This document shows positions 1 to 13,643 of a stretch of DNA of 64,000 nt, piece by piece. The stretch is taken from the NCBI GenBank assembly GCA_013399305.1, contig VXAI01000038.1, positions 1,315,194-1,379,193 on the forward strand, given 5' to 3'. The notes under the pieces are model-generated. The model worked only from the letters and a program-made list of their open reading frames with translations. It ran no database searches and was not told where the DNA came from. The translations under genes were made by a program, and so were the position numbers. Position 1 is the first letter of the stretch, and each line of letters opens with the position of its first letter. This stretch comes from Rostratula benghalensis. Lineage: Eukaryota; Chordata; Aves; Charadriiformes; Rostratulidae.

Positions 1-3000
1 GCACTGGCTGGTTACTGCCCTTATATTTCTCTCTCTTCCCTGACAGTATGAATGGGAGGGAGCAGCAGCCATAGATGGCTTTGCTGAGTAGTAAAATCCC
101 TGTTGTGACAAGACCAAAGTTTTGTCAAGGGGAAAAAAAACTCCAGACATAAGCAAGAAAGGAAGCTGAGATGAGACTCATGCTGAAGATGTCTGTACAT
201 CTCATTGATTTCTAGAACATGAAACTGTTTGGTTTATACTTGTGAATTTTCTTTGCGTTGAATTTGTTGCAAAAATTATTTTTGCTTACCCTGCTAAATG
301 CACTAAGCTGCTCTCTAAATATAAAACATGTTTCTTTGTAACATGCTTTTCATGCTTTTTGTTTGTTGGATAACTTCATGATGCTGTTAATGTTGGGGTT
401 TTGATCTGTTGAAGTAAAAGCAAGATGGTAAAATGTGAAAGAAGGGTTGGTATTTTAAACTTCTTTGCTACTGAATGTAATTTACCCTTACTGTGCTTTT
501 ATTAAGAAAAGCTAAGCTTGAAAAATAAGGGCTAGTAACAAACATTTCCTGGAGGCTTTTCTACCTCTTTTAGCTTCTTTATTCTGAGTACTTTTTTTTT
601 TTTTAATATACGTGTACATGAATTGTGTACACAGCAGCTTTTTTCCACCCATCTAGAGTTTTGCCTTTATGTTTTTTTCACTTAGATCTGCAACAGTCTT
701 TTTTCCTCCTTCAGCCTAAGATGTTTTTCTCAAATTATATTAGTGAATTTGGAGAGAAGTAGCCAATGTCTCCTTCCTTTATTTTTAATGCCGCTTGGAA
801 ACGAGAATAAACTGTTCATCGGGGCATTCAGGAGCAGTTGCCTGGAAGGAAAGGTATTAGAGGAGGGGGAAAAAATAAAAAGAACTGAGCACTATTTTTT
901 TTTTTTTCTTGACCTGTATATAGCATTTCCTTGGAAATTATTTGTGTTTTCATTCTTTCATATTTGAATGTCTAGCTGATTTAAGTGTGGAGAAATATTT
1001 AATTAGGGATTAATGAAAGACCCTTTTATATTAGGGATGAATGTGTCTCCAAGCTGATTTCCGCTGTTTAAAATCCCATGTTGCTCAAGTTTTTAATTAA
1101 AAGTTTGAAATAAGTAAATTAATTTCTTGATGGAAAAAAAGTTATCTGAACTGTACACATCTCTACATCTTCACCATCCCATTTCAGCAGAGGTAACACA
1201 GTTGTTTTTCAGTGAATTTGTGCTTTTCTTTCAACTTCCTGGAGTTAAAATATGGGACCTCTTACTGTTGAAAGGATTCTCTTGTTTTGTGGAGTTTTTT
1301 CCATAAACCCAGTGCCCAGTTTAGGAATCCATCCTGTCCTCATTGACCGTGCTTATCTCTGGGGGAGGAGGGACCAAAAATGCCATTTTTTTCCCCCCAC
1401 AACCCCTCACTCCTTGAACCAACAAAGAGCAACGCAGGAATCAAAAGCACCAAGAGTGAGTAACAGTGCATTGATTTCCATTTGGCCAACCTTTACTGGG
1501 GAAGATGAATGCAACTGGTGAGGGCCGTGTTGTTTGCTCTGTTGGTAGGCCAGCTCCAAGTCAGACTCTTTTCTACTGCACAAAACTTTTCTGGTTTCTC
1601 CCACGTATCTTTCTCTTTATTTGACGCTGAACAGCAATGGGGATTGGAGTTCCAATGAGTCCTGTATTGCTGAGCAAGGAATTTAAAAAGAATTTTTTTA
1701 TAGTTGAAAGAGCATTCCTCAGCATGTGAGCTGTGATTGTACATAGGCGCAAGCACCGTTCACAGCCTTGGTCTTCATAGGTCTCTGGAGGAATATAAGT
1801 AAGCCTCAGCAAGCTCATTAGTGAATTCTCTCCATACAAGCATTTTTTTCCCCTGCCCCCTTTTCTCTTTGTTTTTGGTTGGTGGGGGAACCCTGGGATC
1901 TAAGAGTGAACTTTTGGTCTCAATAAAGCAGTATACAGGTTTTGGGTGGAATTTCTGTGAACTTCACGAAGAGGGAGAAAATGCAGAAAATGCTTCCTCC
2001 AAGCAAAATATGAACAAAATGTTGCGATTCATTAAACTCCTTCCGATTTGCCTGCAAGTGAGAACCTTACAGTTATTCAGCTGAATAGTGCGTGGCCCTG
2101 AGGGGGCAGAGCCAACAGAAAAAGACGTGGCATTGGTCCAAAGAGCAAAATGCATGTTTTCAGGAAAATTAGGAAATTTTGCTCCAGGCACATCCCTACT
2201 TGCACAGTGAATCAGTTATATTGGGATTTTATACTGCTGTTTGCATTGGTTTTAAATAAGAAATGAAAGCTGCTTTTTAGTGTCATATGATTATCTGGAG
2301 GGTGCTCCGCAGAGGAGTCCATCTGCTTTAATGGTTTAAGTTTCCTAGTTGAAGTGTTTTAAGTTCTACTGACCAGTCCAAGGGCCAACTGTTTTGGCTG
2401 GTTTTGGAGAAAGTTTGTATCAAGTCCTTAGTACTACACCTTTGTTTCTGAAAAACAAAATACTAGCTATGATAACTTATAAATAACTGCATCGTTATTG
2501 CCTTGTTTAATGTTAGTCCATCCTATCCCATCTGGATCCTGTTACCTGGAAAACTCAAAGCACTCCTAATTTTGGAAGAAAAAGTGCCCAAAGTTGAAGG
2601 CTGATCGTAGAAGTCTGGACATGCAGTGGAGCTGCTTCCAGGAGAGGGCAGTAGTGTCATACAGAGCTGGCGCCTGCAGGTTGCCATCAAAGCTGCTTGG
2701 TTGAGGTGTCATGAGTTCCAGCGGCTGTACTGCCCTCGGAGTACAGGAGACCTGTATGGTCCTCTGCTCTGTACGGTCCTTTTCCTGACATGCAGGTGAA
2801 AACGGGAGCCCAACAACATGATTAAAACCCTTTCAGGGATCAATTTGCTTGGGTCCCTTGTAGCTGTATAGGAGTGGGCATACGTTTTTGCCTGCAGTAC
2901 AGCAATAAGGAAATGTAATCCTAATTAATGTACCGCGCTGGGTTTGCATCTTCCTCTTTGTTGTAACTTGAGTCAAAGTCCTCGCTGATAGAACGTCAGT

Positions 3001-6000
3001 GAGGCATCAGCTGGGTATTGGAGTCCCTGGGGGTGGGGAGTGCTTGACCTGGACACACTCCTGTTCCGTGGCCTGCAAGAAATCCCACGCTCTCTTTCTG
3101 GGCATTGATTGCATGTATGTGATTATGCAGGCTGTGGTGTTTACAGTGTGTTTTTTGATAGTATGTCCCATTGAAGTTAGTGTAGTGTATTTAAAACTGC
3201 AAATCCTGGTGTGGGGGTGCATTTCTTTTCACTTTTGGCATATTATGTTCAGGTGTCCATGTCGTTGGGTAGGTTCTCTTATAATCCTGTAGAACTTTCC
3301 GAGGAGAAGGCTGTGGGAATGTCTGCCCTCTCCCGGCAAACAGGAAGGCTTGTTGTTTCCATGTCACTGCCAACTCAACCCGGGAAACTGCTCCCCCTCA
3401 CTGCCTCGCTTGATCTCTCTGGATGGGAAATACTGCTGAGCTGGAAGTAGTTTTCAAACCACATTGATTCGATGGCTTGCGCTCAATGCCATTTCGGAGT
3501 ATTTTAGAGCTGGGTAGATGGGATACTTTACAAGATTTCACATCTTAGTACCTCATTGTGTACACTGACTGTTTTATCTGTTATACACAGAGTGGAAATG
3601 ACAAAATAGCTCTTTTTCCTTTACTTTCATTGAGTTGTGGTCACGATGACTTGAATACAACTGCAGACTAGACTGTAGTGGTAAGAGGAAACCTGGGGAA
3701 TGTGACATAGGGGAGAGATAAGTGGTTAAAAAGATGAACTGTGATCTTAATACCTGCAAGTAGCCAAGGAGAGCAGGACTATAATAACCCTTTATGTTCT
3801 CAGCTTGTCCTGGTGTGAGGTCTTGGCGCACTAGCTGGGGAGCCTCAAGGAGGCAGTTGGAATGAATCGCGGCCTCTGAAGTGGGACGCTGGATACCATG
3901 ACGCTCATAAACTCCTTGTTCTTCACTTTCCCTTTGTGCCACTGCTCTTGCAAGTGAGGTGTCTCAGAGCAGAGCTGTGGCACGTTTATCACCAGAACCT
4001 TCCCAAAGTATCAGCCGTAGCAATTCTTCCCTCCTGGGCACCCCATGAAGGACATTCTCTCTCTATTAACAACAAGCATGGGATTGTGTTGTAGTGATGG
4101 GGGGAAAAAAAGAAACAAACCAACCTTATCCTTCTCTGTAGAAAGGCTGTTTCTTGACACTACTCCGTATTTGTTTTATATAAAAGTTCTCAGTTGCTTT
4201 TAAAAAATAGGCTGACTGCCTGCAGATGAACGTGGTAAACTCCAAGAGACCTACGCAGAAAAACTCTTGCAGATATCACCACATAGAGATTTTATATAAA
4301 AAGTTAGAAAAGCAAAGCTCCTGGCTGCTGAGAGGAAGTGGAAAAAAGAAATACTGATGCCACATGGATCAACTCTGCATTGTGGGAAAAATGTTGACTG
4401 AGTCGCAAACGGTGAGGACAAAAAGCCGTGAGCGCTCCAAGAGCTGCAGTGCTGAAGGCAAGAGCTTACAGCAAAGCCTGGGGAGGGAGGCAGGGGGAAT
4501 CTGAGCAGCACACGGCCTGGGAAAAGCTGAGCTGCTGTAGTTGGGCTGATGGCTCATGGGTACATGGCAGTAATTTAAACCCGTGTGAGCCAGCTGGTGG
4601 AGTGAAGAAAAAAAGTGGCCAACCTGCAGCTACTCACAGTGAGTGATGGACATCTGTTGTTTCTCTTCACCTGGAGATACGTGATGGATGCTGCTTGCCT
4701 TACACAGCTTCTTTAAGAAATGAAGAAAAAAACCCCTCCTCCCCGTTTTTTCAGTGCTCCTGTGTCTGTAAATGCTGTCAGTGGCAGCATCTTTAAGGAG
4801 CATCCATAGTCAGGTCATTGGATCACTCTTGGTCCTAGGCAGATGGGAACTCTGAATTTATTTTTAAGCTTTTGTTTTCTTGACGAAAATAATTGTTCAG
4901 CAAATTGAGCTCAGAGTTTTAGAATGACTTGTCTTGAGTACATTACAGCACCCACATCCTATTGAATCACACTGTGTGTAGGCTCTTGGCAGGAGTGACT
5001 TCACATCTGTTTTAAAATTTCTGAATCTCTCTTAATATAATAAAGATAATGTTTATGAGCCTTTAAAACTGTGGTGTGGGAAAGGGTCGGCTGACTGCTG
5101 AAAAGCTGGTGTGATGATGAAAATGACATAACAAGAATAGACGTGGCCTATATTATAAAAACATGTCTGACATGAAAACAATGGCTTCTTCTAACCCTTT
5201 AAGGCTGCGGCTATGGTTTGTCCTGTAGATGCTGCCTTCAGCTTCATTTAACGTTGACTTGGAAAGGGAAAGACTCTACAAATACGATGAGTTGATCTTT
5301 GCTGGGATATCTTGTGGTGCCATGCCTCTATCAAAGGAAACAAGCAACTGAGTGTAGCTGTAGGGCAATTTCTCAGCGCTGCAGCTGCTGGGAATGTGTG
5401 TCCAGACATTGTTGATTTAGCAGTTAATCAGGTAGGGGAGACGAAGACACTGACCTAGGCGTTCAGTGAGCAGTGAACTGATAATTGTTGAATTATTTGT
5501 GGGGGTTTTTGAATGTAATCTCTAATAGTTGTAGATGAGATATTGTGAATTATCTACAGCCTGCTACACCGATGTGCATGAAAAATACATTAATGGGGTA
5601 ATACAAACCAGACAGGTATCACTAGCACGCACAAGGCTTTGCAAAAACCTACGTTCAAGTAGTTATTTAGCTTAGTAAATGAAAGCAGTTGTTTGTTCAA
5701 TAACTATTTCAGCAATCCTCCTTCTCCTTAACAGCAAAATCTTTCCCTCCTGTGTTAGACTTTCAAGAAAACATTGGGAAAATTTAATTTATATTGATTG
5801 TCCTTTATTGATGTGCCTATTTGCTGTATTTCCCTTGTCAAGTGCTGCAAGGTGTCAGTAATGTTGCTTTTCTAGTGAGCCAATTAGGTAACAAAGTTAG
5901 TTACACCAGTACAAAAGGAAAAAACTTTTGATTAAAGTCTGTTTGGCAAAATAAATGTTCTCTGTTGTTGAAACATCTTTTTCTAAAAAGAGGGAGATTG

Positions 6001-6892
6001 TATGTTTTTATTGGGAAGAATCATTCAGTAAAATTGTTCTAATACTTTGTTCCAGAATCTCTGTACTTTGTCCAAGGATTTATCAATAGTAATTAAAGTG
6101 AGCTCTGGCTGTAGCAAATTTGGATATTGAAAATCACTGCCAGAATTTCTTGTCGAGTTTAGAACTTTTAGTTGCAGTCACTCTCAGTCACCAAACTGCT
6201 GGAGCAAACAAAAGTTGGATCCCAGAGTTGGGATCAGTTGGGACAGTGCTTTACCTTCTTGGGTTTAAAAATCTCTAAAAAAACCCCAAAACAAACAAAC
6301 AAAAAAACCCCTTAAATGTGCAGAATAGTCTAATAAAATGTTTTTCTCTGCACCTGTTGAAGATTTTGATCTCCTCCTTCTGTAGGTAGATTGGCAGATG
6401 TGTTGGAATAGTTTTCCCTGAGAGAAGTGGAGCTGTTTTCAAAAATAATTTTTTATTCTTATCTTTCAATTTCTTTATCTGTCTAGTTGAAAGAGGTGTA
6501 ACGTCAGTGCTGTGGTTTTAAGAAAACTGAGTCGGGAAAGCTGTCGTTTGCCAGAATGGTTTCTTTCAGGAAAATGTTTTCGGAATTACATGTTTATTCC
6601 TAAATGAAAAATAAACCATGGTTCTGAATATAAAAGATGGCTGGTATGAGACATGAAGGTAATATACACACCGTGATTTCACGTTCTGCGGTGTTGCTGC
6701 TTGTGAAACATTTTGCTCATTGTTGCCCTGGCTTGGCTGTTTGTGCAACCATCTGCCAGTGTGTGACAAGGCACAGAGCTGGCAGAAACCCCAAGGTTTT
6801 TGTTCTTCTAAAAAAATCTTGTGGTACCACAGCTGAGCATGTTTTGTATCAGGTGCTTTCCACAAATGGGGTCCTTATGAGCAGTTAAGACG
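1..6892. other. Non-coding AT-rich stretch, no gene seen
   Basis: I see no gene here. Open frames are short; the longest is 122 codons on the minus strand (3574-3942) and shows no recognisable domain. Two T13 tracts lie at 592-604 and 895-907, and there is an AAAC-type short repeat near 6285-6307. No repeat family could be recognised, although very old decayed elements could be missed by eye. The only specific site I would mark is the CTCF-like motif at 2638-2651, listed separately. Confidence 0.6.
2638..2651 (+). promoter_or_regulatory. CTCF-like core motif
   Basis: The bases CCAGGAGAGGGCAG match the degenerate vertebrate CTCF core CCASYAGRKGGCRS at 13 of 14 positions; the mismatch is G at the Y position. 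CTCF is the zinc-finger architectural protein that anchors chromatin loops. Motif matches of this quality occur by chance in long windows, so occupancy is unproven. Confidence 0.35.
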
Positions 6893-6946
6893 GAGTGCTG
6901 TAATTATTGCAGTTCTGTGATTAATATAGAGTACTGTAATTATTAT
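6893..6946 (+). repeat. Three 18-bp imperfect tandem repeats with ATTA cores
   Basis: Units at 6893-6910, 6911-6928 and 6929-6946 align without gaps. Units 1 and 3 share GAGTRCTGTAATTATT; the middle unit reads AGTTCTGTGATTAATA and is more diverged. Each unit carries an ATTA homeodomain-type core, with the full TAATTA in units 1 and 3. The 18-bp spacing is seen directly. A role as a clustered transcription-factor site is inference; simple replication slippage is the alternative. Confidence 0.6.
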
Positions 6947-9675
6947 AGGCTATAAGGGCTCAAGATTTTGTTGTAAAAATACCATTGGAAAAATCATCTG
7001 TTTATAGCAAATTGTCATGAGAAAGGTCTTAGCTGAATTGAAGGTAAACAAACAAAAGTAAGTCTGAGGTTCCCCTGTGGTTTGGAGTTATCATTCTTCC
7101 CTGGGGTTGCCCCAGTTGTTTGGTAAATTTAATGTTATTGGCTCAATTGAAAAATTGAGAAATGCAAACCTAGAAAGATGTTGATGTTCTTGATGTAATA
7201 AATGGTGTAACTCCAAGGCCAAGCCAATCTTAAAGAGTAAATCTGCTCACATAATTACAGACAGTTTTCTGTTGGACTGGCGAGCTTTTACTTGTCAGTT
7301 TTACCCATCAGCCCCAAGTGCCGGGTTCTGTTGCCTAACGTCTTACTTCTGAGTGGGCATAAGTGCCTCACCACTACACTTCCAAGACTTTTTGGAGCAA
7401 AGTCATCTGTTTAAATCACTCCTTTAAATGCGTGCGCTTGCACACACACAGTCACAGCGTAAGCACCTGGGTAAGTTGTCTTCAGGTCCTGACAGTGAGT
7501 TAGCAAGTCCGGTGTTGAAATACAGAGCAATCAGAATGAAATCATCGCCAGCTTCTAATTCTGACAGAAAAGACACCATCTGTCTCTTCTGTGCAAAGCA
7601 TTACATTTATCAGGAGCGAGCTTGCTCCTTCCAGAGGGGCTCCAGTAGTGAGAGATCCGTAAATGTCAGTAATGAACAGGTGGCCTCCAACATTTGGAGT
7701 CATTGCTGGTCAGATGGTATAATTTGCCCATGTTGTGTCATGGACCACCGTGTGGTAGAACAAGGACGTAAACCCAACAGAAATGTATTATTTTTTTGCT
7801 TTTGGTGATGGCAGTAGCCTCACGAAATAAATATTGAAAGAAACCAGACACCAATACTTCAATGTGTGGACACCGAAACCTGACATTTTATTGGACCAAT
7901 TCAGTTAATAAATAATTCTTTTGTTTGTTAGCAAAGAGAATTCCTTCAAGTGCTTGTGATAGGGGTCTCTCTAAACATCTCTATCCCTGTCACTGACTAC
8001 AAATTTCCCTTGTTTGTGAACACCATTCATTTTTAGCCTTAAGACATGAAATGCCTCCTTCGGAACATGGTGGTGGTGGAGGAAATGGACTGTTACCATC
8101 AGGAGAGCAGTATTCTGGATGAGCAAAACCATGGAGCAGGGCAGCACAGCTGGCAGATGGGTGGGTGGTGCGGGCTGGAAGGACTAAGGCAGGAACAGGC
8201 TGCCTCAGTGGTTTATTAACTTGTCAGGGACACAGAGCCTCCTATAGAGGTGGGTAAGGATGAAGGCCATCCCAACTTCTCATGAAAAAAATCTCAGTAA
8301 GAAGTGAATGATCAATCCTTTGGCTTTTTTTGGAAGAGCAATAAAATGGATGGAGGGTCACATTCTGCGTGGGGAAAACCATCCCTTGAAATGCAAAATA
8401 GGTAGGTAGAAGGTAGAATAGATAGAAGGTAGGTATCCTGAAAGTGTGCTGTGCTTGTCCACTACTTGAGTTGTACCACCAGCTGAAGCTCTGTTGTGAG
8501 GCAAGAGGCACCTTCAACATGAAAATAGATTATTTGGCACCATTTTCCTACTGCCTTTGTGTCGCACATTAGCTTTTCTGTTGTAAGATGCATTTCATCT
8601 AGAGAATGTATTGTCTAGATGTAAATAATTTCTCTATGGTTAAAATGTCATATTAATTAATATCACTACAGGAGCCATTTGTGTGATATTTTCCGTTAAA
8701 CCAAGTAACGACTGAAGGACTATTTGTAAATCACAGTAGCAGAAGAAAAGTCAATTAGGTACTTGTTTCAAAAATCATTACATTAACACATTTAATTTTT
8801 TCTTTCTTTTGCTTATCACAGAATGGGGATGACAAGAAAATCAAGTTACTGATCTAATAGTTTTCTCTAGGACTAAATTATATTTGTTACCCAATTCATT
8901 ATAACATTCACAATTTCATTCGTGCTGCAGTACACGCGGCCAAATGCAACAGCTATGAAGGCTGTGAAGGCATGGTCGTGGCTTTCCAGCTTCTTGCTGT
9001 ATTTTATTTCATTTATTCTTTCTAAAATGGTGAACGCTTCCAGGCTTTGGTAGCCACTAAGTCAGGGGGAGGTTGGGGAAGAGCTGCTTTACAATTCATT
9101 TGGATATCAGATAGTTCAGCATCTCAAAAGAGTTTGAAAGGAAACTGGAATGATATTTAATCATATTTATTATATATCCAAATATATTTCATTTATATGA
9201 AATAAATTGATACACCTATGTGTAATATTATGGTGCTGCCCACATACTGTTGAATGTGGTGGTGTTTCTTGTTCACGTGGTGAGGGGTGGACGGATGTAA
9301 CAGGTCTGGGGTTTGTACTCTCCATTAATGCATGTGAAGAGGTCAAGTAGGACCCAAATTAGTGGTAATTCAGCTCTTATTACTGCACCAACTGTTCTCA
9401 ATCCTAAATTGCTTCTACTCGCATCTGGGACCTGAAGACCCACTTTTCTTGATGTTACCTACAAAAGATGGAAAGCAATAACTTTTTGTAAGCAACATGG
9501 CATAAATACTGTTAGATGTTACAAGAAGTTGTGAGCTACAAATCATCTTCTGAACTTTGCTACAAAAATAGACTCCTCTGCAGAATGCTTGGTTGCTCTC
9601 TATGCTACACCCTGTGTCTTGATACCTGATATATCTGGATGTAAGAAGGAACTTATTTTCCTTGGAGGCAGCTGA
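6947..9675. other. Non-coding stretch, no gene seen
   Basis: No supported gene. An open frame of 126 codons at 7428-7808 has no recognised domain and is treated as chance. The stretch contains a perfect 14-bp palindrome, ATATTAATTAATAT (8650-8663), and an 8-bp-arm inverted repeat at 9185-9204. The unique sequence around 8600-8790 looks better preserved than its surroundings but cannot be tested without an alignment. Confidence 0.5.
8399..8436 (+). repeat. Imperfect GGTA/GATA microsatellite
   Basis: A short low-complexity run mixes GGTA, GAAGGTA and GATA units over about 38 bases. It is interrupted and shows no sign of a long uniform array. Confidence 0.7.
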
Positions 9676-9830
9676 GCAGCAGACCCTAGGCTGCCCATAC
9701 AGATTGTGCAGTCTCTGTCCTCAGAGGTTTGGAAGACCAGACGGGCTAAAGCCATGAGCAGCCGTGTCTGACCTCGGAGCTGCCCTGGGGACAATCGGGG
9801 CTTCCCTTCCAGCCGGCATGGTCCTGTGCC
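9676..9830 (+). mobile_element. CR1 LINE 3'-end fragment, old
   Basis: The stretch follows the order of the CR1 3' region as I know it: a 'GCTGCCCA...AGATTGTGCAGTCTC' part, then a 'TTTGGAAGACCAGACGGGC' part, then 'GTCTGACCTCGGAGCTG', and finally a 'CTTCCCTTCCAGCC...GTCCTGTG' end. Divergence is substantial and the terminal ATTCTGTGAT unit is degraded. CR1 is the dominant LINE family of birds and is usually 5'-truncated. A minus-strand open frame of 126 codons across this copy (9600-9980) is an artefact of the element. Confidence 0.65.
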
Positions 9831-10370
9831 TCGGGTCTTGGGGGAAGAGTGGGAGGAGACAGAGACCCTATTTCTGCCATTGTTAGCTGCAGTACGCACC
9901 AGATGCTGCTCCTCTGAAGACCCAGACGTTTTTTCTGGCCTAACTTTTTTTTTTTTACTGATCCAGAATAATTTTCCCATAATATTCCTTGTGATTTAGT
10001 GTTATTTCTGTCCCCGTGAATACATTTAGTAGAAAGTCATGCAATTAACTGAGTCATCCACATTAGTCACCCCATTTTTATTGTATGAAGAGATTTCCTT
10101 ACACTTTCCTCTTATTTTGTTGTGACCCTTCTGAAATGACACATCTTCATTTGGAGAGAAACGGCCAGTGAATCTGGGTTTATAATGCACCAAGTTTTAA
10201 ATTAGCTTCTTAACTCAGGAACTAATTTCTAAAGCAGTCCTCCTTGGTGAGGATTCTGTCTTGCCTTTCTCAGAACGTTTGGCTTTCATTATGAAACTAA
10301 AACTCTGATTTATTTTATTTTTTTTTTTTATCTTCCAGACCTAGCAGGATGATAACTTTTTTCTTTTTTT

Positions 10371-10401
10371 GGGGGGGATGGAGTGGGGAGAGGGATGGGG
10401 G
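10371..10401 (+). other. Canonical G-quadruplex motif
   Basis: Four guanine runs of 7, 4, 3 and 5 bases are separated by loops ATGGAGT (7), AGA (3) and AT (2). This satisfies the usual G3+N1-7 rule without exceptions. It follows directly after a T/C-rich stretch. Whether it folds or has a role is not shown by the sequence. Confidence 0.75.
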
Positions 10402-12768
10402 ATGTACGCTTCCCAAAACAAATGTTGCTTCTTCTGTAAGCTTACATCTGTTTTGTGAATTTTCTTGTTTAAAGAATTAGTCAGATAGGTGATGACTATC
10501 TGTTCTGGCTGGCTGAGCTGGTGTATGGGGTGCATGGGCAGACAAGCAGGGGGGGCACTGGCGGTGGCCCCATTGGAATGGCGCGTCTCAACACTCACAT
10601 GTGGCCTGGAACTTTGTGCCTTACACCCCGGTGGATGCTTTGTTTAGAGCACATCAGTCATTTTGCCTTTCAAATGAGCATTTTAATTCAGTGATGGGCT
10701 CTGTGTTTAAGAGCAGAGGAAGAGTAACTAACTCCAGGCGTTACAATTTCGGGTGAATTTTCTTTCCTTGTTTGTACACTTATAATTTGCAGTGGATTTA
10801 AATGAGGACACGTGTGAGTTCGTCATATTTGGGCCACGCTCCTGTGTGTTAATGAGTCACCTTAAATACTTTTGCTGCAATTGCCCTCGCTTTTAAAATA
10901 TTGTTGTTACTCAGTACGTTGCACTGGTACAATAGGTGAGTAGGCAGTAAAATTAAGTTTGCGTAATGAAAATGTTCTAATGGGTGATTTTAAAGCGAGG
11001 TTTCATTGGAGTGGCAGGTTGCTTTGGTTGGTGGGGAATTGTTTTGATTTTTCCTTGTGGTGTTTTTTCGTTGGTGGTGATGGGGACAGTTCCCCAGAAA
11101 ACCCCATCTTTAGTGATGTTCATGTGACATCAAGACCTTGGCTTTCCTTTGAGCACTTTGGTTGAATGATAGCCTAATAATATGGATACCAAGATCACCT
11201 TGAAAAGCGGCCAGTCCCACAAGCAAGACCTTTTGACCTGCTAGGCTAAAGCTTCCCGTAACTGAGATGTTAACGTTTCTCACCACCTCTGAACCGTAGT
11301 GTGATGGTCATTGGAGGGTACAGTTCAATGACAGCATAAAATCTCAGTGACCACGCACTGTTTATCCTGCAGGTGTGAAGGAACATTTAGTGTCTAATAC
11401 AGAATGTATAACCTTCTTAAAGGCTCAGAATAGATAGTACTGATGGTTCATATAAATGAGTAGTATATAGTAGATCTGTGTTATACGAGACTTAGTGAAC
11501 ACAATGGGCCATTCTGGTCTGAAATCTATAGATTTGGGTTTCTGGGGTTTTGGTTCATGTCAGGCATCTGAATTTTGATTTAAGTAGTGTTAGTGCTGTA
11601 TTCTTCTTTCTACCATCCTTGTAGTGTGAGAATTGTTGTGTTTAATGATCAGATTACCCAAATATTTATAAAACAAGGGATAATTAGTTTGTCTCATGTT
11701 TAATGGAAGTTATGATTAATTTCACAGATTCTGCCATGAAATAGGGCTGGGGGACTTGGTTCCGGGAGGTGCAGGGGGAGGAGGCACTAGGACTGCTGTC
11801 CTAATTTTGCTTTTCCTTTTAAATAGTTTTGTAGAGTTAGTATTCCTCTCTTAACTGATGAAAAGGAATACTTCAGCCTTACTTTAGTTCTGTGTGGTGC
11901 TGCTGGATACATCTGGATAGAGACAGACCCTGTCCTTAGTATGCTTCCCCCACAAGTCCCAGTTGGGTAGCTTGCTTTACATTTCCATTAATGTCATCGT
12001 ATTTACATTAACAGGAGATGTGTTTCAGTTCTTCTAGTGTTCTGAATAGCCATGAATTTCTTTGGCTGGAGCCTATGTAGCTTGTTCCACTGAGCATAAG
12101 GCTTATCAGAGGAAATTAGAAATGCGCTAAGAGGATCTTGGCCAAGTTGTTCCTTTGAGCCCCCCAGCAGTGCTGGAGCTTGCTTGGTGTCTGTGCCTTT
12201 TTTGGTATGTACCCACAAATGTTTCCACGCAGATGTAAGCATCTCCTGTGCCCTTCACTGGGAGTAGTTTCCAGATGCCTGATAGATGAGTTTACTTTGT
12301 AGCCCTGTGTACTCCTTCACCAGACAACTTGAAGCCTGTGTTCCAAGTGCTGCTTGAGTACAACAAGCAGAGGGAAGCTTCTGCTGCGTGGTTTTCGTCA
12401 ATGGGAAGAAAGGAAAGTATTTTTGGTTAGTTCCAAATGCTGTTTGAGGAGTGAGATATCCAAGGAAGGGGAGGTTGATTAGATGTATAATGAGTTATGT
12501 AGGCTTCTGGCTGGAGCCTTTAGGCTTTGCTCCACGTGTATCATCTTATGTTCATTCCGGTGCAATGAGAAAAATACAGAGCTTTCTGTTTCTGGAGGGT
12601 GGTGGTAAATAAATCTGACTAATACTTTATCAGTCTGTCATTGAGATAATATTAAATTTATTAAAAGTCAGTAGAAACATCAAAAAATAAGTTATGGATT
12701 AAAACAAAAGCAAAGCGATACAGAAAATAGAACAGGATTCCTTCCTTGAGGGATTTTTTTTTAATGTG

Positions 12769-12782
12769 TATATATATATATA
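12769..12782 (+). repeat. (TA)7 dinucleotide run
   Basis: Seven uninterrupted TA units follow a T-rich tract. It is too short to be a strong microsatellite but is likely variable between individuals. Confidence 0.8.
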
Positions 12783-13643
12783 TTTGTTAACCTGAACTTA
12801 ATCCAAAGTGATTGTTTTAGAAATAAATTTTAGTAATAAAAATTAGCATGTTGTACACAGTGAACTGAAATGGTAGGGTGTGAGTCAAGGGAGTAACCAC
12901 CTTAGAATGACTCAATTTGAGGAAAAGCAGTTTAGGCAAGGATACCTCTATGGCTAGGAATCTTAGCGGTTGGTGATGTGAAGGCTGGCCGAATGTGTTG
13001 TTTGTGTTCCCGTGCCTTCTTCACTCAGAGTCTGAAGAGAAACAGAAAAATCCCAAAGTAAATAAAAGTAGGGTTTTTCAAAGAAACAGTTGTGCAGCTC
13101 TGGACTGTGCATCATCAGGGATGCAAGACGTAGCCAAGAATGGCATTTTGTAGCAGATGCTGCAAAAATCAACAGTTTTAAGTAGAGAAAGCTATTTAAA
13201 CATCTTATTATAGAACTGAGTATTTGCAATAGATCTCCAGATGAAGCAATAAATATAATAAAAAAGAATCTCCTAATGGTGCTGCCCTCAGTATAATAAG
13301 GAACTGGCAGCGCACTTTGGTTAAACCAAGCTCTTTGCAATTTTTTTGTCTAGGCACAAAGATGGTAGGTCACAGCTCTGCTGCGTGGAAGCAGGTTAAG
13401 TACCTGCTAGGAGTATTTTTATAACTTACTGTAAAAGGAAAAAAACCAAAACCAAAAGAAATCTTACAAATTGAATCAATCAGTGATTTGGAGGCGTGTT
13501 GCCTATTGGAGTTGTAATCTAGTGAAGCTCTTGTGCTCCTTGGTGGTAGAATCATCTTAGAGCCTACACAGGAATGTTTTTATCTGCAGCACTCCGAAAG
13601 TGTGTTCTCTTGTCATTATTTTGGTTTTGTCATACTGTGTCTC

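Noticed and set aside
7428..7808. 126-codon open frame on the plus strand with several Cys and His residues
   Set aside because: Cysteine spacing does not fit a zinc-finger or other known pattern, and no acceptor or donor sites frame it convincingly.
9600..9980. 126-codon open frame on the minus strand
   Set aside because: It overlaps the CR1 fragment at 9676-9830 in antisense and has no recognisable domain.
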